Part shown: positions 14,353 to 21,554 of the stretch, in pieces
Layout: each line of letters opens with the position of its first letter
How positions within the stretch are numbered: position 1 is the stretch's first letter
Assembly: GCA_002727485.1 (NCBI GenBank)
Contig: PBXE01000024.1
Location: 4,844 to 26,397, forward strand
DNA: 21,554 nt
Origin: Methanobacteriota archaeon
GTDB taxonomy: Archaea; Thermoplasmatota; Poseidoniia; Poseidoniales; Poseidoniaceae
Direction of reading: 5' to 3'
Program-made: the position numbers and the translations under genes
The notes under the pieces: generated by a model
Seen by the model: the letters and a program-made list of their open reading frames with translations, nothing else
What the model was told of the DNA's origin: nothing
The model's database searches: none

Positions 14353-15471
14353 ATGGGGGGTAGTCAAAAAGAGATGGGTATTCCTCAACTTTTGCAATTC
14401 AATACCCTGTTAATTTTAGGTGCACTATTCATTGGAATAATTTCTAGTCAGGCATTATCTTCAAATTTTGGTGCGAATAGTTTTGCTATCACGATATTCA
14501 TTCTTCTTCTTGCACTTGGCTTATTGGTTGTTTCTGCTGATTTTTTCATTGAAGGCGCTAAAGGACTGGCTAGAAGAGGAGGCATTCCCGAGGTAGTTAT
14601 CGGTTTGACAATTGTTTCAATTGGTACATCTTTACCTGAAATACTTGTTACTAGTACTGCTGCACTGGATTCATCTGGCAATCCTGTGGTTGCGGACTTT
14701 GCCATAGGAGGCATCTTAGGTTCAATACTTGTTCAAATAACTCTTATTTTAGGAATTGTTGCACTATCTAGAGGATTAGAAATTAGACCTTCATGGCTAA
14801 AGAGAGATGGCCAAGTTATGATGCTATCATTATTACTATTAGCACTCTTTTTACTTACAGACTATGGATTATCTAGACTTGAAGGAATATTCTTATCATT
14901 CAGTTATTTCTTATACATATCTTGGTTATTGTACAATCGTAAAGTGATTGAAAAAGAAGAATCTGTAGAGGAGGTTAGTGAATTAAAAGGCATTAGTTGG
15001 ACAGGAGCGGCTTACTTTGTCATGGTGATTGTAGGTTTGTCTTTAGCAGTTTTTGCTGCTCATTACTTAGTAAATTATGCCAGTGAGATTGCATATAGAT
15101 TGAACGTACCGCATTCAATTATTGGCACCACAGTATCTGGATTGGGGACTTCACTACCTGAATTAACAATCGCATTAATGGCGGCAAAAAGAAGTCAAGG
15201 TGTTGCTATTGGAACTTTGATTGGTTCAAATATCACAGATCCTCTTCTTTCAATTGGTTCTGCAGCTATGATAAGTCCACTTTATATTTCTGATGGAGGT
15301 GTAGATATGATAATTTATCTTATTTTACCTTCCGCTATAATTTGCACTTTAATTGCATTGTTTATGATGCGAACATCATACAAATTCAAACGTTGGGAAG
15401 GAATAACATTAATCTCAGTTTACTTTGTTTTCCTCGCACTTTGTGAATATTTTAGGCGCAATGGTTTTTGA
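14353..15471 (+). CDS. CaCA-family cation (Na+/Ca2+-type) exchanger
   Basis: This inner-membrane antiporter of 372 residues has about eleven hydrophobic helices and the two inverted alpha repeats of the family. Repeat 1 reads GLTIVSIGTSLPEILVTS; repeat 2 reads GTTVSGLGTSLPELTIALMAA. Both keep the ion-binding Glu in GTSLPE. The partner segments differ: repeat 2 has IGSNITDP with the expected Ser and Asp, while repeat 1 has LGSILVQI, with Gln where NCX_Mj-type exchangers have Asn. A polar linker (about residues 198-213, rich in Glu) divides the halves. Ion selectivity therefore cannot be assumed to be classical Na+/Ca2+. An extra N-terminal helix precedes the core. The start could also be the ATG at 14374. 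Confidence 0.9.
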   Translation: MGGSQKEMGIPQLLQFNTLLILGALFIGIISSQALSSNFGANSFAITIFILLLALGLLVVSADFFIEGAKGLARRGGIPEVVIGLTIVSIGTSLPEILVTSTAALDSSGNPVVADFAIGGILGSILVQITLILGIVALSRGLEIRPSWLKRDGQVMMLSLLLLALFLLTDYGLSRLEGIFLSFSYFLYISWLLYNRKVIEKEESVEEVSELKGISWTGAAYFVMVIVGLSLAVFAAHYLVNYASEIAYRLNVPHSIIGTTVSGLGTSLPELTIALMAAKRSQGVAIGTLIGSNITDPLLSIGSAAMISPLYISDGGVDMIIYLILPSAIICTLIALFMMRTSYKFKRWEGITLISVYFVFLALCEYFRRNGF

Positions 15472-15514
15472 AATTAAACCATGAAGTCATAACCTACATC
15501 CTCTTCGGAACTAC

Positions 15515-16663
15515 ATGGTCAACTTCCAGTTAGACGAGATGCAAGAGATGTTAAGAGAACTTGCTAGAGAATTTGCCATTGAAGAGGTTAGGCCTAATGC
15601 TGAGCATTGGGATAATGAATCGATTTATCCTAAAGAAGCGATAATGAAGGCTCATGAAATGGGATTATTGAATCTACATATTCCAGAAGAATATGGTGGT
15701 CCTGGTCTGGGATGTATGGAAGAAGCAATCGTAAACGAAGAATTAGCGTGGGGTGACCCTGGATTTGCTACTGCTGCTTATGCAACAGCACTTGCCTGCG
15801 CTCCAATCATCACAGGAGCAACAGAGGCTCAGAAACAAAAGTGGTTGGGAAAGGTTGCTAAAGAGGGTGCTTTGGCATCTTATGCAGTTACAGAGCCAGG
15901 AGCAGGGTCTGATGTTGCGGCTTGTAAAACTACAGCAATAAGAGATGGTGACGACTATATCATCAATGGAGAGAAAATGTGGATTACGGGAGCGGGTTAC
16001 TCGGACTTCTTCTTTGTCCTTGCTAAGACTGATCCAGATGCAGGCTACAAAGGTATGTCAGGATTTATTGTAGAGAAAGATACCGAAGGTTTCTCTCTAG
16101 GTAAAAAAGAGACTAATATGGGGCAAAGATGTTCTGATACTCGTTCAATTATATTTGATAATGTTAGAGTTCCAGCAGACCAGTTGATTGGGGAGACTGA
16201 ATCCGGTGGCTGGATGAATGCTATGAAAGCATTTGATTTAAGCAGACCAAATATTGCTGCTCATGCAACTGGTCTAGCCCGTGCTTCTTACGAGCATGCA
16301 TTACAATATTCAAATGAAAGAACTACATTTGGAAAGCCATTACATAAGCATCAATCAATACAATTTATGCTTGCTGATATGAAAACTAAAATTGAGGCAT
16401 CTAGGATGTTGACTTGGAAGTCTGCGTCTGAATCAGATTCAGGAATTAGGAATACAGAATCTGCAGCACATGCGAAAAGATTTGCAGCAGATACGGCAAT
16501 GGAAGTTTCTACTGATGCTGTACAAATTTTCGGAGGATATGGTTATTCAGAAGAATATCCAGTAGCTAGATTGATGAGAGGAGCAAAAGTGATGCAAATT
16601 TACGAGGGTTCATCTCAAGTTCAAAAAATGATTATAGGAAGAGAAATCACTAAAAATTTCTAA
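15515..16663 (+). CDS. Acyl-CoA dehydrogenase
   Basis: This FAD enzyme introduces the alpha-beta double bond into acyl-CoA and hands electrons to an electron-transfer flavoprotein. The 382 residues show the standard three-domain build: N-terminal helical domain (1-120), beta domain with YAVTEPGAGSD and GEKMWITGAGYSDFF, and C-terminal helical domain with RTTFGKPLHKHQSIQF and QIFGGYGYSEEYPV. The catalytic base is Glu364 in IYEGSSQVQ, the position used by medium/short-chain enzymes rather than isovaleryl-CoA dehydrogenase. Chain-length preference cannot be read from sequence. It is 43 bases after the exchanger gene and overlaps the convergent unknown gene by 4 bases. It fits a fatty-acid or branched-chain amino-acid degrading lifestyle. 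Confidence 0.95.
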   Translation: MVNFQLDEMQEMLRELAREFAIEEVRPNAEHWDNESIYPKEAIMKAHEMGLLNLHIPEEYGGPGLGCMEEAIVNEELAWGDPGFATAAYATALACAPIITGATEAQKQKWLGKVAKEGALASYAVTEPGAGSDVAACKTTAIRDGDDYIINGEKMWITGAGYSDFFFVLAKTDPDAGYKGMSGFIVEKDTEGFSLGKKETNMGQRCSDTRSIIFDNVRVPADQLIGETESGGWMNAMKAFDLSRPNIAAHATGLARASYEHALQYSNERTTFGKPLHKHQSIQFMLADMKTKIEASRMLTWKSASESDSGIRNTESAAHAKRFAADTAMEVSTDAVQIFGGYGYSEEYPVARLMRGAKVMQIYEGSSQVQKMIIGREITKNF

Positions 16664-17385
16664 TCTCTCTTTCCGTCATGATACTTGTCATCTTCTCTTT
16701 CCCAATCAAGGATAAAATTATCCAGTTGTTCTAAATTTTCTTTTTCAGTTTTTTCTTCCAGTCTTCTATTATTCAATTCATCCCAGAATTCTTCATCGAA
16801 CATTTGACTGTCAATGTAATGTTCATCAAAATCCATGAACGGTGGATTTTCTATAATATCTGATTGTTGTTCCTCTAGTTCCATTTCATCGATGTCAAGA
16901 TAATTTTGAAAGTTTTCATTGATGTCTATTTCGGTCATTATACCTTCATCTTGGAACACAATGATTTCTTCTAGAAATTCTCTCTTGCAAACTATAAATT
17001 GTGCCAAGAGAGGTATACTCATCGCAGTTCTTTTATCATTTCTTAATGACAAAGCCAAGGAAGCAAGTCGATCACCAATCGGTAAATCTCTACTCCTCCT
17101 TCCAGTATTAATACAGAGGTCAGCATTGTATTTATTATTCCTAATCAAGTCATATTTTTGTGCAGCGCCTCGCACATTAATTTGCCAGATTGACATTTCT
17201 CTAAATGGGCTGAAATCATTAATATCGGTTTTCCTCGCAGATATGTGGTACCACCTTCTTGATTCACCATTTACAGTCATGTGGAATTTTTCATTGTCAA
17301 TAATTCTAACATTCAACCAATCATTTTCTTTAGCGATATCTTTGAGTAATTCTAAAGAACGTTTTGTAGGGTCTTGCTTAGACAT
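16660..17385 (-). CDS. Unknown protein with acidic C-terminal half
   Basis: I do not recognise this 241-residue protein. The N-terminal 145 residues look globular and mixed alpha/beta: WLNVRIIDNEKFHMTV, SRRWYHISARKTDIND and a later ADLCINTGRRSRDLPIGDRLASLALSLRNDK, ending with AQFIVCKREFLEEIIVF. The C-terminal 95 residues are strongly acidic and probably extended, with repeated aromatic-acidic patches (FMDFDEHYID, MFDEEFWDEL). It has no signal peptide or membrane helix. A start at 17385 is preferred because a TATA-like element lies 25 bases before it; ATGs at 17400 and 17406 are alternatives. It shares an intergenic promoter region with the divergent mocA-like gene and overlaps acyl-CoA dehydrogenase tail-to-tail by 4 bases. 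Confidence 0.72.
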   Translation of the reverse strand: MSKQDPTKRSLELLKDIAKENDWLNVRIIDNEKFHMTVNGESRRWYHISARKTDINDFSPFREMSIWQINVRGAAQKYDLIRNNKYNADLCINTGRRSRDLPIGDRLASLALSLRNDKRTAMSIPLLAQFIVCKREFLEEIIVFQDEGIMTEIDINENFQNYLDIDEMELEEQQSDIIENPPFMDFDEHYIDSQMFDEEFWDELNNRRLEEKTEKENLEQLDNFILDWEREDDKYHDGKRD

Positions 17386-17406
17386 AGGTTTTGAAAACAT
17401 CAACAC

Positions 17407-17414
17407 TTTATTAA
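17407..17414 (-). promoter_or_regulatory. TATA-like box for the unknown acidic protein gene
   Basis: On the minus strand this reads TTAATAAA, centred about 25 nt before the ATG at 17385. It supports that start over the ATGs at 17400 and 17406, which are too close to it. Confidence 0.45.
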
Positions 17415-17457
17415 GGATTAACGATAAAAAGAAAAGACTGTTTTCTTTATCATTAAT

Positions 17458-18048
17458 ATGGCAAGCAAAGTACCTGCAATTATCATTGCAGCCGGCGAAA
17501 GCAAGAGGCTTGGTCGACCGAAGGCTTTTGTTGAGGTTGCCGGCAAAACTTTACTTCAGCATGCATTAGAAAAAATCATGATTTCAAAATGTGATCCAAT
17601 TGTCGTAGTTACGAATCAAGATAATCTTTTCAAAGCCACGACACTATCTAAAAATGCAACCGTTGCTCTAAACTCAAATCCAGAACTGGGCCGAACGGGT
17701 TCAATACAAGTAGGACTTAAAGCCATAATCAATGATATAGGTAAATTGCCTGAAAAAATAATTTTTATTCCGGTTGATAGACCTGGTTGGAAATCAGGTA
17801 GTATTGCTAAATTGACAGAATCCAAAACTAGTTCATGTTTATCTTTTAATGGCGTAAAAGGGCATCCAGTGTCGATAGTAGGCGAAGACTTACATTCAAT
17901 TTTAAATGCTCACAAAGATACTCCACTAAGAGAAATAGTCTCATTTTATCCAATCGATGTTGATGAGTCAATGCTTCATTTGAATATAGATACTGAAACA
18001 GATGTTCAAGAATTACTTCAAAATGAGAACTTTTTCCTAGAACTTTAA
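17458..18048 (+). CDS. MocA-like nucleotidyltransferase (molybdenum cofactor cytidylyl-/guanylyltransferase type)
   Basis: MobA/MocA enzymes attach CMP or GMP to molybdopterin-molybdenum. This 196-residue protein opens with the nucleotide-binding signature IIAAGESKRLGRPKAF, then has LGRTGSIQVGL and the metal-binding Asp in IPVDRPGW (equivalent to the DQP motif). Near the end it has the LNIDTETDV element typical of the family. The XdhC-like gene starts 38 bases downstream; MocA and XdhC commonly occur together to mature xanthine dehydrogenase-family enzymes, which favours the cytidylyl form. No such oxidoreductase is in the window. Other sugar-phosphate nucleotidyltransferases share the first motif, so the substrate rests mainly on context. 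Confidence 0.85.
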   Translation: MASKVPAIIIAAGESKRLGRPKAFVEVAGKTLLQHALEKIMISKCDPIVVVTNQDNLFKATTLSKNATVALNSNPELGRTGSIQVGLKAIINDIGKLPEKIIFIPVDRPGWKSGSIAKLTESKTSSCLSFNGVKGHPVSIVGEDLHSILNAHKDTPLREIVSFYPIDVDESMLHLNIDTETDVQELLQNENFFLEL

Positions 18049-18086
18049 TCCGTAAAGAGTATTTGTGAAGAACTTTAGCATCGGCC

Positions 18087-18959
18087 ATGACTGCAGCTGT
18101 TCTTAGGTGGGCATTGGGCTGCTTAGAATTGCAAAAAGTTACAGTAGTCGCAACAGTAATTGAAACATCAGGAAGTGTTCCAGGGAAGACAGGCGCACGT
18201 ATTGCAATGAGTGATATGGGTGAAAACTGGGTTGGAACAATTGGTGGAGCTGGATTGGAATTGAAGGTTCTAAACCGATGTACTGAGCTGATTAGAAATA
18301 TTTCGAAACCATATGGTGAGATTCAAACCTTTGGCTTGAACAAAGGTGCGAAGGGCTATGAAGTACAACCGCTTGATTCACTGTGCGGGGGCAGAGTTAC
18401 CCTGTCAATTGAGGTGATGATTCCTATGCCACATATTCTATTGATTGGTGGTGGTCATTGTGCTCAAGCACTTTCGAAATCTATCGATTTATTAGGTTGG
18501 AAATATTCAGTTCACGATACTAGGGATGAATATTGCAATTCGAAATTATTTCCTACGGCTGAAAATCTCTATTCTAATTCAGTTGATGAATTTTTGATAA
18601 AAATAGATGCAGAGTTATCAAAATTTTCAGATATTCTTCTTCTGGGTCATGATTGGAGTGAAGATCAACAACGTTTGTTGGGAATACTAGAAAAGTTCAC
18701 ACAAAGAGATGAAATTAGTAATTCAAAAACAACTCCTCGAATCGGTGTTATAGGAAGTAGATCAAAATGGCAAGAATTTGAAAAACAAGGATTAGAAAAA
18801 GGTATTGAAAAAGAAATTCTCGATGCCGTCATATGCCCTATTGGACTCAATATCGGCGCTGAATCTCCTGAGGAGATTGCAGTTGCGGTTTTAGCACAAG
18901 TAATGTCATTTTACAAACAAGTTGAACCTAGTGAACCAAATTGGAGAGAACAAATTTAA
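18087..18959 (+). CDS. XdhC/CoxI-family molybdoenzyme maturation factor
   Basis: XdhC binds molybdenum cofactor, protects it during sulfuration and hands it to xanthine dehydrogenase-like enzymes. The 290 residues show both family domains: an N-terminal XdhC/CoxI domain with ATVIETSGSVPGKTGAR, GTIGGAGLE and a DSLCGGRVTLSIE segment, and a C-terminal Rossmann-like domain beginning LLIGGGHCAQALS (about 117-129) and ending with CPIGLNIGAESPEEIAVAV. It is full length. It follows the mocA-like gene closely and abuts the convergent orn gene with no bases between the two stop codons. The molybdenum enzyme it serves must be encoded elsewhere, or the protein has been recruited to another cofactor task. 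Confidence 0.9.
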   Translation: MTAAVLRWALGCLELQKVTVVATVIETSGSVPGKTGARIAMSDMGENWVGTIGGAGLELKVLNRCTELIRNISKPYGEIQTFGLNKGAKGYEVQPLDSLCGGRVTLSIEVMIPMPHILLIGGGHCAQALSKSIDLLGWKYSVHDTRDEYCNSKLFPTAENLYSNSVDEFLIKIDAELSKFSDILLLGHDWSEDQQRLLGILEKFTQRDEISNSKTTPRIGVIGSRSKWQEFEKQGLEKGIEKEILDAVICPIGLNIGAESPEEIAVAVLAQVMSFYKQVEPSEPNWREQI

Positions 18960-19499
18960 TCATTTAAACACTTTATCTCTAAAAAAAGTCAACTCTTCTA
19001 TCGATTCCAAGATATCATCTAAAGCCAAATGAGAGGCTTTTTTATCGTATTTTCCTACCTCGGGGAACCATCTTCTAGCTAATTCCTTGATGGTAGATAC
19101 ATCTATCATTCTGTAGTGCAAGAATTCAGCAACTTTTGGCATTTCCTTTTCTAAAAATCTTCTATCATTCCATACGCTGTTTCCACACAGAGGAGCAGTA
19201 TTCGGTTCTACCCATTTTTCTAGGAAATCTAAGGTTTCTTTTTCAGCAATATCTAAACTCACTCCTTCATTTCTAATTCTTTCAACCAATCCACTACCGA
19301 AATGGTGAGTAGTGTTCCATTCATCCATTCCTTCAATTAGTTTCTCATCAACTCTAATTGCTAGGTTTGGCCCTTGGGCTAAAATATTTAATTCACTGTC
19401 TGTAACAATTGTCGCAATCTCAATAATTGATTCTCGTTCTATGTTTAGACCTGTCATCTCTAGGTCAATCCAAACTAAACGCTGTTCTCTCTCGTCCAT
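18960..19499 (-). CDS. orn: Oligoribonuclease (DEDDh 3'-5' exonuclease)
   Basis: Orn degrades 2-5 nt RNA fragments (nanoRNA, pGpG) to mononucleotides. The 179 residues match bacterial and mitochondrial Orn in length and motifs: VWIDLEMTGL with Asp12 and Glu14, GNSVWNDRRFLEKEMP with Asp112, and SHLALDDILESIEEL with His157 and Asp162, completing the DEDDh set. MIDVSTIKELARRW fits the conserved segment before the last motif. Most archaea lack Orn and use other nucleases for this step, so a bacterial origin is plausible. The start ATG at 19499 is followed upstream by the divergent subtilase. It is tail-to-tail with the XdhC-like gene, with zero spacing. Confidence 0.95.
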   Translation of the reverse strand: MDEREQRLVWIDLEMTGLNIERESIIEIATIVTDSELNILAQGPNLAIRVDEKLIEGMDEWNTTHHFGSGLVERIRNEGVSLDIAEKETLDFLEKWVEPNTAPLCGNSVWNDRRFLEKEMPKVAEFLHYRMIDVSTIKELARRWFPEVGKYDKKASHLALDDILESIEELTFFRDKVFK

Positions 19500-19569
19500 A
19501 TGCCGGCCAAATCATCATTTCTTTTCAAATGGGCGTAGTGTTGATGTATTATCCCATAGAGGAGAGGTT

Positions 19570-20907
19570 ATGTCCGACGATGCGATAGAGGCAGAATTGG
19601 TTCCAGAGGTGAACAATACTCGCTTAATTGTGGCTTTGTCGATTACCTTTCTCATAATCGGTTCAATTCTTTTTGCACTTTCTCGAGACTCAGTTGAAGA
19701 AAATGAAGTCCAAACAGTCGTATCAAGTGATGATAATTGGAGGGCATTCTCTGTAGTTGCTCCGATTGATACTGGAATAAATGTATATCACGATCACTTT
19801 AGGACAAATGAAACATATCCTCAATGGCTACTCGATGGATTAGGTGTAAACAAGGTATGTGAATTGACTTTCACAGGTACATGGCAGGAGAGATATGATT
19901 CCGATAAAGCATCTTGCTGGGATACTCTAAACGCCACAGATATTGTTTATTTTCCAGGAACAAAAATCATTGGCACTTCTCCTGATGGAGACAGTGAAAT
20001 CTTAATTTTAGATGATCCCAATGATGGTCATGGTTCTGCGGTTACTGGTGCAGTTCATGATGCAAATCCGAATGCAGTAATTTTCTTCGTTGAAGGGTTC
20101 AGTTCTGAGGCTGTTTTAGCCGCTGCTAATCAACCCCTTGTCGATGTAATTACTACATCGTTTGGAGCGATTGGTTCAATTCCAGTTCCAGGAATTGAAG
20201 ATGCTACGGAGGTTGCGGTAGTTCAGAAAAATAAACTTCATACCGGAGCTGCTGATAATTCTCCTTCTCCAGCACTGCAAGATGCTACTGCTGGACCTCC
20301 TTGGTCAATTGGAATCGCTGGTTATGCTGAAGAAGGAGATGACCAAAAAGAGATTATGTCTGGTTCCTATCCTGATATTTCAGCAGATTGGACTCAATTG
20401 CTACCAAATCATGATGATATCGATGGCTACCATGAAACTTCAGGAACTTCCTTTGCAACACCTAGAACTGCCGGAATAATCTCGTTTGTATTAGAAAATC
20501 TTCGCGATGAATTTGGTGATTTTGGTTCTGGGGCCTCTCAAGAAAGAGGAGGGTTTCTAGTTAACGGGACAAATATGACGATTTCAAATTCACAAGTTAG
20601 GGAGGCGATTAACCTCTCAGCATGGTATCCTGATTTTGGGTGGGATCCAACATCTGGGACTATGCCAATATCGCCAGTTCTACCGTGTACTCAAACTGGA
20701 TGGGGATTGGTTAATTTGTCTAATATTCAACCAATAATCAAGCATTTGAATGGTAGTGAAACACTTCCTCAGAGAGCTGCAGATGTGGTTACTTGTATGC
20801 AAGTGAATCAAGATGCTAGAGAAGCATATTGGGGAGCATATCCTAGTCTGAGTGATAAATCTGATTTAGTGGCATGTTCTATAGATTGTGCCATTAGGAG
20901 AGATTGA
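19570..20907 (+). CDS. Membrane-anchored subtilisin-like (S8) serine protease
   Basis: This is a 445-residue protease. An acidic N-terminus is followed by one transmembrane helix (RLIVALSITFLIIGSILFAL, 18-37), so the catalytic domain is probably extracellular. The triad is Asp67 (APIDTGINV), His154 (DGHGSAVTG) and Ser294 (SGTSFATP), with Asn230 (AADNSPSP) as the likely oxyanion residue. The Asp-to-His distance of 87 residues is longer than in subtilisin, implying an inserted loop. The Asp motif comes only about 27 residues after the anchor, so there is no room for an I9-type propeptide. The ATG at 19570 has GGAG 5 nt upstream. A frame extension to 19312 runs antisense through orn and is not used. 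Another S8 gene follows 76 bases later. Confidence 0.92.
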   Translation: MSDDAIEAELVPEVNNTRLIVALSITFLIIGSILFALSRDSVEENEVQTVVSSDDNWRAFSVVAPIDTGINVYHDHFRTNETYPQWLLDGLGVNKVCELTFTGTWQERYDSDKASCWDTLNATDIVYFPGTKIIGTSPDGDSEILILDDPNDGHGSAVTGAVHDANPNAVIFFVEGFSSEAVLAAANQPLVDVITTSFGAIGSIPVPGIEDATEVAVVQKNKLHTGAADNSPSPALQDATAGPPWSIGIAGYAEEGDDQKEIMSGSYPDISADWTQLLPNHDDIDGYHETSGTSFATPRTAGIISFVLENLRDEFGDFGSGASQERGGFLVNGTNMTISNSQVREAINLSAWYPDFGWDPTSGTMPISPVLPCTQTGWGLVNLSNIQPIIKHLNGSETLPQRAADVVTCMQVNQDAREAYWGAYPSLSDKSDLVACSIDCAIRRD

Positions 20908-20983
20908 ATCGTCAATATTACTAAAAAACAAACCATTGATTAATCAGCACTGTTTCGCAATCCTTGGTGCTATATTGAGAAAG

Positions 20984-21554
20984 ATGAGTAATTTAATTTC
21001 TATCGCCATGGTTTTGATAATGCTGATGCCTTCTCTGGGCACCATTATACCTGTTAATTCTGAAAAAAGTGAAGTCGAAGAAGAGCCATGGTGGATTGAC
21101 ACTACAGTTGATAGAAATAAGAATGGAATTGGAGATATGATTGAAAAGCATATCGATAATCCAATATTATTACAAGACGGCACTCTTCCAATTATTGTTG
21201 ATTTTGACCACACTCCGGATGCGGAAGATGTAATGATTTTAGAGCAAGAAGTTTCTTTTGAGCATGAATTTTTCCTTCCAGGTATTGACGCTTTAGCGGG
21301 TAGATTACCAGTTTCAATGCTCGAAAAAACAACTCAAATACCAGGAGTTGTAATGTTAGAACTAGATGGAATAATGTCAATTCAGAATGGTGATGCAGTA
21401 GTTCTTCACGGCGTAGATTCCGCTTGGCAAGAAACCGGGTATGATGGTTCAGGAACCACAGTGGCGATTATTGATACTGGCATTGATGGTGCTCATGCCA
21501 GTTTAGATGATCAAGATGATGACAATTCAACAAATGACCCAAAGGTAATCGCTT
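20984..21554 (+). CDS. Secreted subtilisin-like (S8) protease, cut by the window edge
   Basis: Only the first 190 residues are present; the frame is open to the last base. Residues 1-25 form a signal-peptide-like hydrophobic stretch (MSNLISIAMVLIMLMPSLG). A Ca-binding loop of the thrombospondin-3/dockerin type follows: DRNKNGIGDMIE, with Asp43, Asn45, Asn47, Asp51 and Glu54. Residues about 66-135 resemble an I9 propeptide (LPIIVDF, HEFFLPGIDALAG, IPGVVMLELDG). The catalytic domain starts near 155, with Asp164 in VAIIDTGIDGAH; His and Ser motifs lie beyond the window. A TTG at 20975 would prefix Met-Arg-Lys and give a more typical positively charged n-region, so the start is uncertain by three residues. 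It is the second subtilase in a row on this strand. Confidence 0.9.
   Translation, partial: MSNLISIAMVLIMLMPSLGTIIPVNSEKSEVEEEPWWIDTTVDRNKNGIGDMIEKHIDNPILLQDGTLPIIVDFDHTPDAEDVMILEQEVSFEHEFFLPGIDALAGRLPVSMLEKTTQIPGVVMLELDGIMSIQNGDAVVLHGVDSAWQETGYDGSGTTVAIIDTGIDGAHASLDDQDDDNSTNDPKVIA

Noticed and set aside
16919..17569. Long 216-codon plus-strand frame
   Set aside because: It is antisense to the unknown acidic protein and overlaps the mocA-like start; its composition is typical of a shadow frame and it has no ribosome binding site or motif.
19312..19569. In-frame upstream extension of the first subtilase
   Set aside because: It runs antisense through the well-supported orn gene, its residues are serine/isoleucine-rich shadow sequence, and a good ribosome binding site with ATG lies at 19570 directly before an anchored protease N-terminus.
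20944..21380. Two minus-strand frames (89 and 62 codons)
   Set aside because: They are antisense to the partial secreted subtilase, which has a signal peptide and a catalytic Asp motif.

Overview
The window looks like a piece of an archaeal chromosome, most likely a planktonic Marine Group II-type euryarchaeon (Poseidoniales) or a close relative. I infer this from gene content and cannot place it phylogenetically without a search. Archaeal marks are a RibL-type FAD synthase, an archaeal-style RibB and RibH, AT-rich TATA-like elements about 25 nt in front of several start codons (short-leader or leaderless mRNAs), and T-run terminators. Mixed in are genes of bacterial type: GpsA (glycerol-3-phosphate dehydrogenase), a two-domain RibE riboflavin synthase, an Orn oligoribonuclease, a fused E1 of a 2-oxoacid dehydrogenase complex, and acyl-CoA dehydrogenase. 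That mixture, with adjacent secreted subtilases, fits a marine heterotroph. The DNA is AT-rich and densely coding. No gene-free stretch exceeds about 105 bases, and I see no rRNA, tRNA, CRISPR array or insertion sequence.

Layout. 1-2.6 kb, minus strand: an endonuclease IV-like TIM barrel with a charged tail, gpsA, and a 71-residue winged-helix-like protein. 2.6-4.9 kb, plus strand: a flavin operon ribB-ribL-ribE-ribH covering the butanone-phosphate branch, lumazine, riboflavin and FAD steps. 5.0-7.1 kb: thioredoxin reductase and a MoeZ-like E1 adenylyltransferase-rhodanese fusion. 7.2-9.1 kb: a receiver-domain protein with an unrecognised C-terminal region, overlapping a VTT/DedA-like membrane protein. 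9.1-11.7 kb: an 866-residue fused E1 alpha/beta dehydrogenase. 11.7-13.6 kb: a small CxxC protein divergent from an isocitrate/isopropylmalate-family dehydrogenase, then a small coiled-coil protein. 13.6-16.7 kb: aquaporin divergent from a CaCA-family cation exchanger, then acyl-CoA dehydrogenase. 16.7-19.5 kb: an unknown acidic protein divergent from a mocA-like/xdhC-like molybdoenzyme maturation pair, followed by convergent orn. 19.6 kb to the end: two subtilisin-like (S8) proteases, the second cut by the window edge.

How the genes fit together. The flavin operon supplies FMN/FAD to flavoenzymes, of which thioredoxin reductase, acyl-CoA dehydrogenase and GpsA-linked redox partners are examples here or elsewhere in the cell. 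MoeZ-like, MocA-like and XdhC-like proteins point to sulfur transfer and molybdenum-cofactor maturation for a xanthine dehydrogenase-family enzyme encoded elsewhere. Acyl-CoA dehydrogenase, the fused E1 and the beta-decarboxylating dehydrogenase belong to fatty-acid, amino-acid and central carbon use. The most interesting points are the bacterial-type GpsA, the hybrid flavin operon with a cysteine-free RibL, the receiver-VTT gene pair, the asymmetric ion site of the CaCA exchanger, and the adjacent, differently built subtilases.
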